32,843 bases of DNA from a virus: IMG/VR virus record IMGVR_UViG_3300030109_002144, positions 1 through 32,843 of that record. The stretch is one strand, 5' to 3'. A program made the position numbers and the translations under genes. Positions within the stretch are counted from its first letter, which is position 1. Every line of letters starts with the position of its first letter. The notes beneath the pieces are model-generated. The model was given only the letters and a program-made list of their open reading frames with translations, was not told the origin of the DNA and searched no databases. Positions 19,856 through 29,689 of this stretch are shown piece after piece.

Positions 19856-22800
19856 TTAATCTACAAAGTATGTGCCACTAATTATAAAATCTGTACTGCT
19901 ATCTATATTAAGCCAGTTACCACTAGTTGCTGCTATGTTTGTAGATGTCGTGTCATAAATTTGTATTACGGTGTTATTATTGATTATCCTTGCATAGACT
20001 TGAGCAGAATTAGAACGACCAGTTGTTGGGTCAGCACTTATTCCCCAAACTCTTATGTCAACTGGAGCATAATTCGTAACACCACTTCCAGATGTAAAAG
20101 GTAAATTCCCTAAAAATATAGTTCCACTTGGACTGTTCGTACTCGTTGTATAAAGATAACCACCAAAATGAACGGCTTTTCCAACCTTTCTGTAAAAGAG
20201 AGTGTTGTAAGAGGAATTAAATGCAAAGTTGCCAGAATCAGCATAAGCAGATGGTGTGAATGAACCTTCTTCGTAATCCTCCAACGTGTTTGCATCTGTG
20301 TTACTAGTCGCTCCTAGTACAATACCTTTTCCAGCAGTTGAGAAAAAAATGTCACCTGTTTGAACATCAATATCACCACCAGCCTCTATCCTCATTCTTT
20401 CTGTACTATTAGTAAAGAAAGCTTGAAGATTAGCACCAGTAGCTGTGTGATATAAATCACCACTTGATACTGCACCATCATATTTATAATCAACATAAGC
20501 ACTATTAGATGCGTGTTCTGCTCTTATAGTTCCATTGGAGCTACCACCTTTTACATGAAGAGGCATTGCTGGAGCAGAAGTTCCAATTCCTGTATCTCCG
20601 TCAGACATAATTCTCATTTTTTCTACAGCTGTTTCACTTGCACCAGTTTTAAATACTAGTGATGTTGCGTTAGAAGTATTACTAAAATCACCTTCTGCTA
20701 TTGCGTCAATGCCAGCTGAAACTAATTTATTATCACCACTTGCTGAAGCTTCATCTGGTGCTTGGAAACTAATTGTGCCTAAAACATCATTCAAAGCAAT
20801 GTCATTGTCACCAGCTTGAAAGGTCAATGTAGGATATGTATTGTCTGCTGTTCCAACCATTTTTAAAACAAGACCACTATTATGAACATGACTCAATACT
20901 ATTTCGCTATCAGCACCAAAAGCTAAAATAGCATCATCACTCTTTAATTGCACATCATGGTTAAATATTGCTGTTCCAGCATCACTTCCATCTAAAGTAA
21001 GAAAAGTTGTGTCTGAACTACCATCAGTACCTTTAAATATAATGTCCGTATCATTGCCTTGAGCATCAATAGTAATATTACCAGATGATGTAGAAAGAGT
21101 AACAGCACTATCACCAACCGTTAAATCATCACAAGCTAAACCAGATATAGTAGCCGAACCCCAAACCAAATCATTGCCATCGGATTTTAAATACTGACCG
21201 TTGGTTCCAATTGCTAAAGCTGAAGGATCTCCACTGCTATCACCTGTAATCAATTTACCTCTAGCCAAACCAGCCATCTTTGCCAAAGTTACAGCATTGT
21301 CAACAATGGAAGCTGTGACTACAGCACTGCTTGCTAATTGGTCTGCACCGACAGCATCGTCAGCAATCTTAGCTTGCGTTACATTATCATCAACAATAGA
21401 TGCTGTGACGACGGCACTTGATGCAAGTTGGTCAGCACCAATAGCATCATCAGCCATCTTTGCCTGTGTGATTTGATCGTCAGCAATATGGGCTGTATCT
21501 ATAGAACCATCAATATAATGTTCACTATCAATTTGGTCGTCAGCTATCTTTGCTCCTGTTACTGCATCAGCTACAATTGATGCTGTAACAACGGCATTAC
21601 TTGCTAACTCATCTGCACCAACTGCATCATCAGCTAACATTGAATTGACTATCGAACCAGCACCAATAACAAAATCTAAAGTATTATCACTATCCTCATA
21701 AGTTACAGCAATACCTGTTTCAGTATTAGAACCTACCATTGCTCCTACAGTGTCGGCTATAGTTTCTGATAAAGTTGTACCTCCAATAGTAATAGCATCT
21801 GCTTCTAATGTTCCATGTATATAAGCATCTTTAAATTGTAATGAAGAACTTCCTAAATCAACATCTGCATCAGTTACAGGAGATAAAACACCATCAACAA
21901 GTTTAAGTTGGTCTGCACCATTTGCTCTAAACAAAATTGTATTATCAGTAGCAAAGTCAATATCATTATCGGCATCTCTGCCTATAACCAAACCTGTATT
22001 TGTTATAGATGTAAATACAGTTTGCGATGCTTCTAATGCAAAATCTATATTGTCATTTGTTGTATCATAAGTAACAGCAATGCCAGTTTCAATATTACTT
22101 GAAAGCATATTAGTTCCAACAGTATCTCTTATAAAAGTTGCCAATGCTGTACCAGCGACAGTATAAGCATCAGCTTCAACAGTGCCATCAAAATACGCAT
22201 CCTTAAATTCAAGAGCATCAGTTCCTAAATCAAGGATTGCATTAGAACCAGGAGTTAATGCACCATCAGTAAGTATTAATTGTTTTTCATTTCCAGCATA
22301 AAAGTTAATTGTATCGGCTGTTTCAAAATCTATCTTTGTTTCGTTATCTTCTCCAATCTTAATATCGGTAGCTAACAAAGATGTAATCGTTGTCTGTGAT
22401 GCTCCTAAAGCAAAGTCGAGAGTATTATCACCATCTTCATAAGAAACTGTAATTCCTGTTTCTGTGTTTGAACTAACCATTGCGCCAACTGTATCGGCAA
22501 TCGTTTCAGCTAATGTTACTCCATCTATTGTTATAGCATCAGCTTCTAAGGTTCCATTAATGTCAGCATCACCAGAAACATCTAATGAACCAGCATCAAG
22601 TTCACCTGATAAAGTAATATTCCTAAATCCAGTAATATCTTTATTACTATCTACAAGAACATACTTGCTGGCTAATACAGTACCAGCTGTTAATCCATCT
22701 AAGGCAACAGTATTTTCATTAGTAAGATATACAAAAGATTCTGGAACTCCTGTAGAAGAATTAAATCCTAGTATCTTCCCAATACGATCAGCCTTTAACG

Positions 22801-23206
22801 GCAATGTCATTGCAACAGCACTGTCTTCATCGTCAAGACGTACCGATCTATTAATTTTATCTTCAAGTTCTTGTTGAACAGCAGTGATTGTATCAAGTTC
22901 TGTATTTAATGAACCAACCTGAAATGAACCTGAAGTTGGAAAATCAGTTGTCCTAGCAATCTCAACATCTCGAAAAATTGTAACAGTACAATTTGTAAGA
23001 CCACTACCAAAAACAACATTGCCACCAGATGTTGTACCCTCACCTGTTACACTGTAATGTGTTGTTAAAGTTTTAAGTGTTGAATCAACATAAACCTTGA
23101 GATCAGCTTCTTGAAAGATAGGAAACCCATAAGCAAAGGTTGTCGTCGACGAACTGCCTACTGTGTATTGAACTCTTGGACTTGTTGCACTAATATCTAA
23201 AGCCAT
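19856..23206 (-). CDS. T7-type tail fibre protein with repeat modules
   Basis: This is a 1116-residue fibre. Residues about 1-125 match the T7 gp17 N-terminal domain that joins fibre to tail (VQYTVGSSSTTTFAYGFPIF to TAVQQELEDKINRSVRL). Three tandem modules of about 125 residues follow, each with an (A/S)ETIADTVG-like segment near residues 222, 345 and 472. Next come short alpha-helical repeats at about 515-645 built on ADDAVGADQLASSAVVTASI. A beta-rich shaft and a C-terminal head (EDYEEGSFTPSAYADSG onward) complete it, the likely receptor-binding part. No intramolecular chaperone is seen. Confidence 0.88.
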   Translation of the reverse strand: MALDISATSPRVQYTVGSSSTTTFAYGFPIFQEADLKVYVDSTLKTLTTHYSVTGEGTTSGGNVVFGSGLTNCTVTIFRDVEIARTTDFPTSGSFQVGSLNTELDTITAVQQELEDKINRSVRLDDEDSAVAMTLPLKADRIGKILGFNSSTGVPESFVYLTNENTVALDGLTAGTVLASKYVLVDSNKDITGFRNITLSGELDAGSLDVSGDADINGTLEADAITIDGVTLAETIADTVGAMVSSNTETGITVSYEDGDNTLDFALGASQTTITSLLATDIKIGEDNETKIDFETADTINFYAGNEKQLILTDGALTPGSNAILDLGTDALEFKDAYFDGTVEADAYTVAGTALATFIRDTVGTNMLSSNIETGIAVTYDTTNDNIDFALEASQTVFTSITNTGLVIGRDADNDIDFATDNTILFRANGADQLKLVDGVLSPVTDADVDLGSSSLQFKDAYIHGTLEADAITIGGTTLSETIADTVGAMVGSNTETGIAVTYEDSDNTLDFVIGAGSIVNSMLADDAVGADELASNAVVTASIVADAVTGAKIADDQIDSEHYIDGSIDTAHIADDQITQAKMADDAIGADQLASSAVVTASIVDDNVTQAKIADDAVGADQLASSAVVTASIVDNAVTLAKMAGLARGKLITGDSSGDPSALAIGTNGQYLKSDGNDLVWGSATISGLACDDLTVGDSAVTLSTSSGNITIDAQGNDTDIIFKGTDGSSDTTFLTLDGSDAGTAIFNHDVQLKSDDAILAFGADSEIVLSHVHNSGLVLKMVGTADNTYPTLTFQAGDNDIALNDVLGTISFQAPDEASASGDNKLVSAGIDAIAEGDFSNTSNATSLVFKTGASETAVEKMRIMSDGDTGIGTSAPAMPLHVKGGSSNGTIRAEHASNSAYVDYKYDGAVSSGDLYHTATGANLQAFFTNSTERMRIEAGGDIDVQTGDIFFSTAGKGIVLGATSNTDANTLEDYEEGSFTPSAYADSGNFAFNSSYNTLFYRKVGKAVHFGGYLYTTSTNSPSGTIFLGNLPFTSGSGVTNYAPVDIRVWGISADPTTGRSNSAQVYARIINNNTVIQIYDTTSTNIAATSGNWLNIDSSTDFIISGTYFVD
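21270..21650 (-). repeat. Short tandem repeats in the fibre gene
   Basis: This stretch encodes several near-identical units of the type ADDAVGADQLASSAVVTASI alternating with DNAVTLAKMA or DDQITQAKMA variants. The DNA copies are also alike (for example around 21316 and 21412). Such repeats can shorten or lengthen by recombination and so alter fibre length. Confidence 0.8.
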
Positions 23207-23305
23207 AATCGCACCCTAATTGCTAGTTAAAATAATTTCTACACACAAAAACCTTGTTTGGTGAGGGATATCAATGGCACCCATGCTAAAAATACCCCTC
23301 ATAAA

Positions 23306-23617
23306 TTATTCAATCATTACATCTTCAGTATATAATGTAACTTTTTGTTCTAATAATTTTAATTGAATTTCAATATCTCTCATGCGAACAATACTTTCAC
23401 TTACAGATTTAGGTGGCTCCCATCCATCTATCCATGTATCATTTTCTTCTACTTCAATTGTGAGCATTTCCATTTGGTGTTCAAGAAACGTTAGTCTTTC
23501 AGTTAATCCAAAGTAAAGCCAAACCGATAAGCCAGTAAGAGCAATCATAGATATTAAATTGCGTAATGGAATATTGATATGGCTGTCATCACTGATTTTT
23601 AATTCATCTTTGCTCAT
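23306..23617 (-). CDS. Membrane-anchored coiled-coil protein
   Basis: This 103-residue protein has one membrane segment at about residues 20-40 (LRNLISMIALTGLSVWLYFG) followed by coiled-coil-like helices to the end (LTFLEHQMEMLTIEVEE, MRDIEIQLKLLEQKVTLY). It lies between the gp16-like protein and the tail fibre. Proteins of this build in related phages are unannotated. A spanin-like or lysis-helper role is plausible but there is no lipobox. Confidence 0.65.
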   Translation of the reverse strand: MSKDELKISDDSHINIPLRNLISMIALTGLSVWLYFGLTERLTFLEHQMEMLTIEVEENDTWIDGWEPPKSVSESIVRMRDIEIQLKLLEQKVTLYTEDVMIE

Positions 23618-23688
23618 TTTTTACCACTTAAATATTTTATTTCTTTATTATATTTTTTAAAAAAACTAATAAATTTTAACCAACACAT

Positions 23689-26600
23689 TTAATATCTTCC
23701 TACGCCTGTTAAATCTAAAGTTTCACCCATAAGTGTTCTCATTCCGTATAAACTTGATAAAGGTGCTGAACGTAAAGCTTGACGAATACCTTCATCTGTT
23801 TCTCCTTCAGCAAAATGATTAATCGTATCAGCAATATCAAATAAATAACTTGGTGTTGCACCAGCAAAATCAGCCGTACTTTCCAAACCAGCACCTAATG
23901 GACTAGCTTCAACACGATACTTAGGTTGAATAAACGTATCGTCACGATCCATGTCACCCATACGATGCCGTGCATGCAAACCCATATAAAACAAATCGCT
24001 GTAAATTCCTGTAATGCCTGTCTGATCAATAGATCGAGCAAGTTGATCTTCATAATCCATACGATTAAACGAACCAGGATTCTTTAAGTATAAGGTTAGA
24101 TAACCAAGTGCCATCATTGTAGTAAACCCAGCTACCTTGCCTGTTCTTTCAGCATCAAAACTGCTGGCAAGTATTTTTGTTGTTGCACCTAATGTATAGT
24201 TCCAGAATTGAAATGGCAAAGCCATCAAACCATTTTCTATACGAACCATTTCTGTATCACCAAAGCTTGATCGTTTATCAACTTTAAAACCTAATGCTCT
24301 TAATGCTGGATTCATTTTAGCATACACAACACCATCAATAATTGTTGGCTTATCTGCTGGCGTTGCATTGATAATTGTGTTGCGTGTCATAGTATTTAAA
24401 GCACCACGAAATTTACGAACAAGAGCTTGATTAACATCACCCCATGCTTCGGTGTTGGCAACAATTAAATTACCTGATTCTGATGTTTCAATGACGCCGT
24501 CATCAAACAACCTTTTAATTTTTTTAGCATCACGCATTACTAAACCATAACGTGATAACAACTCAATACCTTCCTGATCAAGTGTGCCGTTGACAAGTTT
24601 AATGCATCGATCCACTAAAGTATGCTGACCTAAAACACCTGTCATCATTTTAGTTATTTGAGTAATAGGTGCTAATCCGTTCATTGTATAGAAAGCACGT
24701 TTGCCCTGTTCATTTAATTTTGAGACACCTTTAACAAAAGGGTTTCTTAAATAATCTTCATACATTCGGTTGTGTGCCATGCCAAGAACCATATCCAAAG
24801 CTTCACCAGCTAACTGAACCTCCTTGGCACTTAACCCCAAAGCCTTTAAATCTTTTAAACCAGATAATGTGCCACCAATATTTTGCCATCCGAGTGGTCC
24901 TTGTTTACTAGCATGTTGCATAATAATCATACCAAGTTCAGGTAATGATGATAGACCAGCACGACCAAGAAAAACATAAGCTGTCCAATCAGTTAACGCT
25001 CGTGATATTCTTCTGTTTAAAGCATCAGGTCTATGAACAGCTGTGCCGACGACACGATCATACATATGTAATATTTCTGATGTAGTTTTAGCTATTGCTG
25101 TATCATCCATACCTGATTGCACCATAGCTAGTTGTTCTTCATCAATAAGATCGTTGATTGATTTTCCTTTAAAAGTATTTGCAAATTCAATTTTTGATCC
25201 TGTACGCATAATGTAATACATCGCAACATCAAGAGGGTTGGTTTCAATAAAATCAAGAATCAAATGATTAGGGATATCAAGTTCTCTATGACGTAGATGT
25301 TTTGATAAACCATGACCCATAAAGTCATCTTCCATAGTTGTCTTATTAAGAATTTTGTTAACTGTTTCATCAACAGCTTCTTCAATTCTAATTGGCATAT
25401 TTATTTCTATTTGTGTAAGTTTAATCTCATCTGCATTTATTTTTGATTCAAGTATTGGTATCTCATTCTTTAATTTTTTTAATGCATTAAGTTGTTTGTC
25501 GGTGTAAAAACTTTTGGAATCTACTCCACCAGTATTTTTAAATTTGTCTGGGTTATTTTTTCTAAATTCAGAACCATGTTTTTTTAATTCAATGTCTTTA
25601 ATAAGTTGTTGTTTTTCTAAAATTTTAATTTGATTATTTTCAATAGTAACTTTTAATTTTTCACCTTTAATCATTTCTTTTGTAAGAAAAGGATTATCTG
25701 TGTACCATTTTTTTAAAATGTCTTTAAATTCGTCTATTCTTGTAGCAATAGTATCTATTTTAAAATATCTAGGAAAATAAGTTCCTTTATATTTAGGATC
25801 AAAATCTAACTTTTCTAATACTTTGGCATCTTGTAAATTTTTTTCTGTTCTATCAAGCATTTTTCTTAACTGAATTTTTTCTCTACCATCTTTTTTTGCT
25901 TTAAATTTATTGCTTAAATCTTTAACTTTATTTTCTAAAGTTTTAATTTTTTCAATTAATGATTTTTTAGTAAGCAACATTCCATTATCAATCATCTGAA
26001 CACCATATCTTGTATAGAACAAATCCATCTCATCAATAAAACGCTCTTCGTGAACCGATAAACGAGGACGACTAGCATCAGCTTCCCTTAATATTCTTTC
26101 TCTTCCAAGACGATCAGCAAACTCTTTAAAATCTTTTGACCCCCAAGGTATTCGTTCACCAGCACCTTTTAAAAAATCATGGTATATATTTGTCATCTTA
26201 TTAGAGTGCGCTATATAATCGCCAAAATATGTTACGGATCTCTGAAAGACTGACGATATACCTTGACCAGCCATATTAAAAGCTTGTGTTAAACCACCAT
26301 CACCACCAATTTGAAGCATTAATTTTTTTACTGATTGAGGAGCCGATGATTGCATAACACGTTTGAATGGCGTCGTCACAGCTTGAAACAAAGGAGAATT
26401 AACAAAACGATTATCTTTATAATTAAAAGGTGTTGTTCGTGTTTCATCAATTGCTTTAGCAACGGCTTGTTGGTCATCACCAAAACGTTTTGCATGACGA
26501 AACGATCCTCTTACGCCTGTCAATCCACCAAGCACACCAACCAATGCTGTTGATCCAGCAATGTTTACGCCTGTTTCCATAAGACTGCTATCAGGATCGA

Positions 26601-27057
26601 AAGGCGCACGTATAGCTTCTACTCCAGCACCAATAACAAAACCTGATTTAGCACCACTAATTGCTCTGGCTGTCATTGTTACACCTTTGAACGGCAATGA
26701 AAGAAGATTAACAGGATCAAGAATACCAGCTGTAATTATAGAACCCCAACCTGTTCGTGACATAACATCACGATTGTTCTGCATTTTATCAGCATGGTTT
26801 CTTAAATAATTTAAATGATCTTTAGAACGTGCCTGTGTAAGAAACGAAGCTCTGTTACGATTTTCTAAATCACCTAAAGAAAGATGTTGAAAAATATCAA
26901 AGTTTTCATCTTCTTCAAATGTTGAACCATATAAAGCACCCATGATTGGTCGGTATTGATAACCATAAGTTGCTGACATTCCATCCCAAAAAGAAGGATC
27001 GGCTTCAGCCATAGACATACTATCATACGCTACTAAAGGTTTGCCAAGATCAGCCAT
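23689..27057 (-). CDS. Large internal virion (ejection) protein, gp16-like
   Basis: This 1122-residue protein is in the T7 gene 16 position. Hydrophobic Ala/Gly-rich stretches at about residues 105-190 (WGSIITAGILDPVNLLSLPF, then NIAGSTALVGVLGGLTGVRG) suit a protein that enters the host membrane during DNA ejection. Residues about 366-552 are a Lys/Glu-rich coiled coil encoded by clearly more AT-rich DNA. I see no transglycosylase motif at the N-terminus, unlike T7 gp16 (1318 residues). Later segments include WTAYVFLGRAGLSSLPELGM and a region like those of other marine internal proteins. It abuts the gp15-like gene. Confidence 0.75.
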   Translation of the reverse strand: MADLGKPLVAYDSMSMAEADPSFWDGMSATYGYQYRPIMGALYGSTFEEDENFDIFQHLSLGDLENRNRASFLTQARSKDHLNYLRNHADKMQNNRDVMSRTGWGSIITAGILDPVNLLSLPFKGVTMTARAISGAKSGFVIGAGVEAIRAPFDPDSSLMETGVNIAGSTALVGVLGGLTGVRGSFRHAKRFGDDQQAVAKAIDETRTTPFNYKDNRFVNSPLFQAVTTPFKRVMQSSAPQSVKKLMLQIGGDGGLTQAFNMAGQGISSVFQRSVTYFGDYIAHSNKMTNIYHDFLKGAGERIPWGSKDFKEFADRLGRERILREADASRPRLSVHEERFIDEMDLFYTRYGVQMIDNGMLLTKKSLIEKIKTLENKVKDLSNKFKAKKDGREKIQLRKMLDRTEKNLQDAKVLEKLDFDPKYKGTYFPRYFKIDTIATRIDEFKDILKKWYTDNPFLTKEMIKGEKLKVTIENNQIKILEKQQLIKDIELKKHGSEFRKNNPDKFKNTGGVDSKSFYTDKQLNALKKLKNEIPILESKINADEIKLTQIEINMPIRIEEAVDETVNKILNKTTMEDDFMGHGLSKHLRHRELDIPNHLILDFIETNPLDVAMYYIMRTGSKIEFANTFKGKSINDLIDEEQLAMVQSGMDDTAIAKTTSEILHMYDRVVGTAVHRPDALNRRISRALTDWTAYVFLGRAGLSSLPELGMIIMQHASKQGPLGWQNIGGTLSGLKDLKALGLSAKEVQLAGEALDMVLGMAHNRMYEDYLRNPFVKGVSKLNEQGKRAFYTMNGLAPITQITKMMTGVLGQHTLVDRCIKLVNGTLDQEGIELLSRYGLVMRDAKKIKRLFDDGVIETSESGNLIVANTEAWGDVNQALVRKFRGALNTMTRNTIINATPADKPTIIDGVVYAKMNPALRALGFKVDKRSSFGDTEMVRIENGLMALPFQFWNYTLGATTKILASSFDAERTGKVAGFTTMMALGYLTLYLKNPGSFNRMDYEDQLARSIDQTGITGIYSDLFYMGLHARHRMGDMDRDDTFIQPKYRVEASPLGAGLESTADFAGATPSYLFDIADTINHFAEGETDEGIRQALRSAPLSSLYGMRTLMGETLDLTGVGRY

Positions 27058-29201
27058 TAAAATGCTTTCAATTCATCAATACCATAAATTTCTTCATAAG
27101 AACCACCACCACCAATTGATGGCATAATAGGGTATTGATAATCTTCTAAGTCTTTATTTGCCTGGTAAATTAATTTTGTATAATCTAAATTTTGTTTTAA
27201 TCTTTCTTTATACGCTTTATCCATTTGATCAGCGTATTCAATTAATTCTATAGAAATCATTTCAGATTCCTGTGTTTTAGGATTCTTTTTAATAATAGGC
27301 TCAATCGATCCACCAGCTTCACCTTTCATCAAATAGTAACGCACATTGCTGTTTGCCGAATTAGGATCAACCATAACAAAAACATTTTCACCCAAAACTG
27401 CATCCTTAACACCACTTAGTTTACGAACCTCTGCTTCAAAGTTTTGCAAAACAGAAGTACCACTACCAAAAATAACTTCAGGAGAATACCTTGTTTGAAG
27501 AGCAGTACCACCTGAACGTAAATCAACAGTATATGCAGACTGCACCCATTTTTGCCGAACAGTCGCCGTCATTATCTCCAATGCATCTTCAGCACCAGTT
27601 ATATTTGCTAACATTAATGTTTCATCAACAACTTCGTTAGCAATTAAATTGTCGCCAAATTCTTTAGCTAATTCACGAAACATAAAAGCTTTAGCACCTT
27701 TAAAAGTTTCAATCGCTTGATCAGGTTTCATATCTCTATTTATTGAATCAATTGCTTTATTAACACGTAAATTTTCTGGCACATTTGCTGAATCAATAGC
27801 AAACTTCAATCCTTCAGCTGTGTTATCAAAAGTTATAAGATTGTTAATCGCTGTTAATTTACCATTTAATCCAGGCTTTAAACCAAAAGCACTTGTTATA
27901 TCACGAGGAATACCTGTACTTGACATATTGTTTTTCATGTTTTGAAACATTTCCATCATAGCAAAAGCTTCATCATTTTTTAATTGTCCAGTAGTTAAAC
28001 GTGTAAAATGATTTTCTAAAACTTTAGGTATCTTTTGTTGTTGCTCAATTATAGTATAAAATTGGTTTTTTTCATCTTTAACTAATTGAATAATTTGATC
28101 AGATGTTAAAGGCTTTGATGGATCAAACGATACTCCTGATTGATTAAAAACATAAGATGTATAAGCGTTCATAAATTTTGGTGGTATTGGTGTCTGTTGC
28201 CCTGTAGCTAACAATTTTTGAAAATTTATATTTTCAAGTTGAACAGCTTGGTCATTTTCAAGTTTCTTTTGTATTTGTTCTAAAGATGTTATGTGCCGTG
28301 CGATTGTATCATTATCAAGAACATGAGGATTGCTATCAATTAATGTTTTAATAGTATCAAATGAAACACCAGTTTTAACCATTCTTTCAGTATCTACTAA
28401 ATCAATAACACGACCTTGTGCTGTAGCACTTACAACTGCTAGTATTTCTTCACTATTAAATCCTTTTGTAGCATCTCCTAAACGTGCTTTCATAATGTTG
28501 CGTCGTAGTTCAGCAACTATATTTGTTTTCTGTGACGCTGTTGCATCTCTATTGTTGACGGCGTCAACCCACATATTTTCAATACGAGCCTGTAAGTCTT
28601 CACCTAATCTTTTGTTGCCTTGTAAAAAAGCATTAATAGATTGATTTGCCATCTGTGTTGATAGTTCAAATGTTTCTGCATAGCGTTGTTCAGATTCAAT
28701 CTGAAGTTTATTTCGTAAAGCTGTATTGGTTCCAGCTGAAATTTTAGCTGAACCATAATCCTGAATAAATCCATGGAACTCAGGATCAACCGAATCTTTT
28801 AAAGCACCAATAGCAATCGATGCTGATGTATTGAAAGATTCTGAATCAGAAGGATTATCTTGTAAGGCTATCATAACTTTGTTATCAATTGACACTTGCA
28901 ACTGGTTTTGATAACGGCTCATCATCTGTTTTTCAAAAGCACGTTTACCAATCAACCCCATACCTGAAGGCAATTCAGCTTTAATAATGTTTCCGTTATC
29001 ATCTAGAATATCAGCTGACATTGCTTTTCTTTGTCCAGCAAGATCGGCTTCTATTGCTGATTGTTTAAATACTTGTGCTGATAAAGCTTGTGATGTTTCT
29101 GATATTGTTTTCCATGTTTCAGCTTCCCCTGATAAAACTTGTGATTTTACAACGCCGATAGGTTTATTAAACATTCTACTTTTTTCACGGATGACAGCCA
29201 T
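27057..29201 (-). CDS. Internal virion core protein, gp15-like
   Basis: This 714-residue, largely helical protein is in the T7 gene 15 position (T7 gp15 is 747 residues). It shows long helical stretches such as TISETSQALSAQVFKQSAIE near residue 35 and a C-terminal region ending in SIGGGGSYEEIYGIDELKAF. With the gp14- and gp16-like proteins it would make the core under the portal and the trans-envelope channel. Assignment is mainly by order, size and composition. Both ends overlap the neighbours by one base. Confidence 0.75.
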   Translation of the reverse strand: MAVIREKSRMFNKPIGVVKSQVLSGEAETWKTISETSQALSAQVFKQSAIEADLAGQRKAMSADILDDNGNIIKAELPSGMGLIGKRAFEKQMMSRYQNQLQVSIDNKVMIALQDNPSDSESFNTSASIAIGALKDSVDPEFHGFIQDYGSAKISAGTNTALRNKLQIESEQRYAETFELSTQMANQSINAFLQGNKRLGEDLQARIENMWVDAVNNRDATASQKTNIVAELRRNIMKARLGDATKGFNSEEILAVVSATAQGRVIDLVDTERMVKTGVSFDTIKTLIDSNPHVLDNDTIARHITSLEQIQKKLENDQAVQLENINFQKLLATGQQTPIPPKFMNAYTSYVFNQSGVSFDPSKPLTSDQIIQLVKDEKNQFYTIIEQQQKIPKVLENHFTRLTTGQLKNDEAFAMMEMFQNMKNNMSSTGIPRDITSAFGLKPGLNGKLTAINNLITFDNTAEGLKFAIDSANVPENLRVNKAIDSINRDMKPDQAIETFKGAKAFMFRELAKEFGDNLIANEVVDETLMLANITGAEDALEIMTATVRQKWVQSAYTVDLRSGGTALQTRYSPEVIFGSGTSVLQNFEAEVRKLSGVKDAVLGENVFVMVDPNSANSNVRYYLMKGEAGGSIEPIIKKNPKTQESEMISIELIEYADQMDKAYKERLKQNLDYTKLIYQANKDLEDYQYPIMPSIGGGGSYEEIYGIDELKAF

Positions 29202-29689
29202 TAGTTAGATTCTCCTGTATCAAGTGATTTGTATTCAGAAATTCCTGTTCCTGTATTTGACAGTAAACTTATCAACCCTGATTTGCGAAGTGACCTTGCA
29301 CGATCTTTTGCATAAGATATTGTTTCAGTCTTTTTTAAATTATAGTTCTTTTCCATAGCATCTGATTGTATGCCAATACGTTTTATATCTGTTTCATAGG
29401 TTTCATAGTTTGATTTCTCAAAGGCTTTAAAAGAAGGATCACTTGCATCACGACCAAGATAGGCACGGAAAGCAATGTTTGATGCCATGCTTTCAGAAAA
29501 ACTTTTCATACGATCTGTTTCTTCCTGTTCAGCATTTAGCTTTGCCATTTGTTTTTCTTGATCAATACGTTCAGCTGTACGAATCGATGCATTAATCTCA
29601 GCATTTGCCATTGATTGATTTGCTTGATACGACGCCATGCTTGAAGCAATCGTTGTAAATAAATATAATTGAGGACCAGGAATACACAT
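29201..29689 (-). CDS. Internal virion protein, gp14-like
   Basis: This 162-residue protein has a short hydrophobic N-terminus (PQLYLFTTIASSMASYQANQ), a long charged helix (ERIDQEKQMAKLNAEQEETD) and a Ser/Gly-rich end. Its size and place between tail tubular B and the gp15-like gene match T7 gp14 (196 residues), which inserts in the outer membrane during ejection. Confidence 0.75.
   Translation of the reverse strand: MCIPGPQLYLFTTIASSMASYQANQSMANAEINASIRTAERIDQEKQMAKLNAEQEETDRMKSFSESMASNIAFRAYLGRDASDPSFKAFEKSNYETYETDIKRIGIQSDAMEKNYNLKKTETISYAKDRARSLRKSGLISLLSNTGTGISEYKSLDTGESN

Noticed and set aside
21270-21650. CRISPR-like spaced repeats
   Set aside because: The repeats are in frame within the fibre gene and have no constant repeat with unique spacers.
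22464-22877. Long plus-strand frame opposite the tail fibre gene
   Set aside because: It is an antisense shadow of the repetitive, Ala/Thr/Ser-rich fibre sequence, with no ribosome site.
28330-28644. 104-codon plus-strand frame over the gp15-like gene
   Set aside because: It is antisense to a well-supported late gene and has no start signal.
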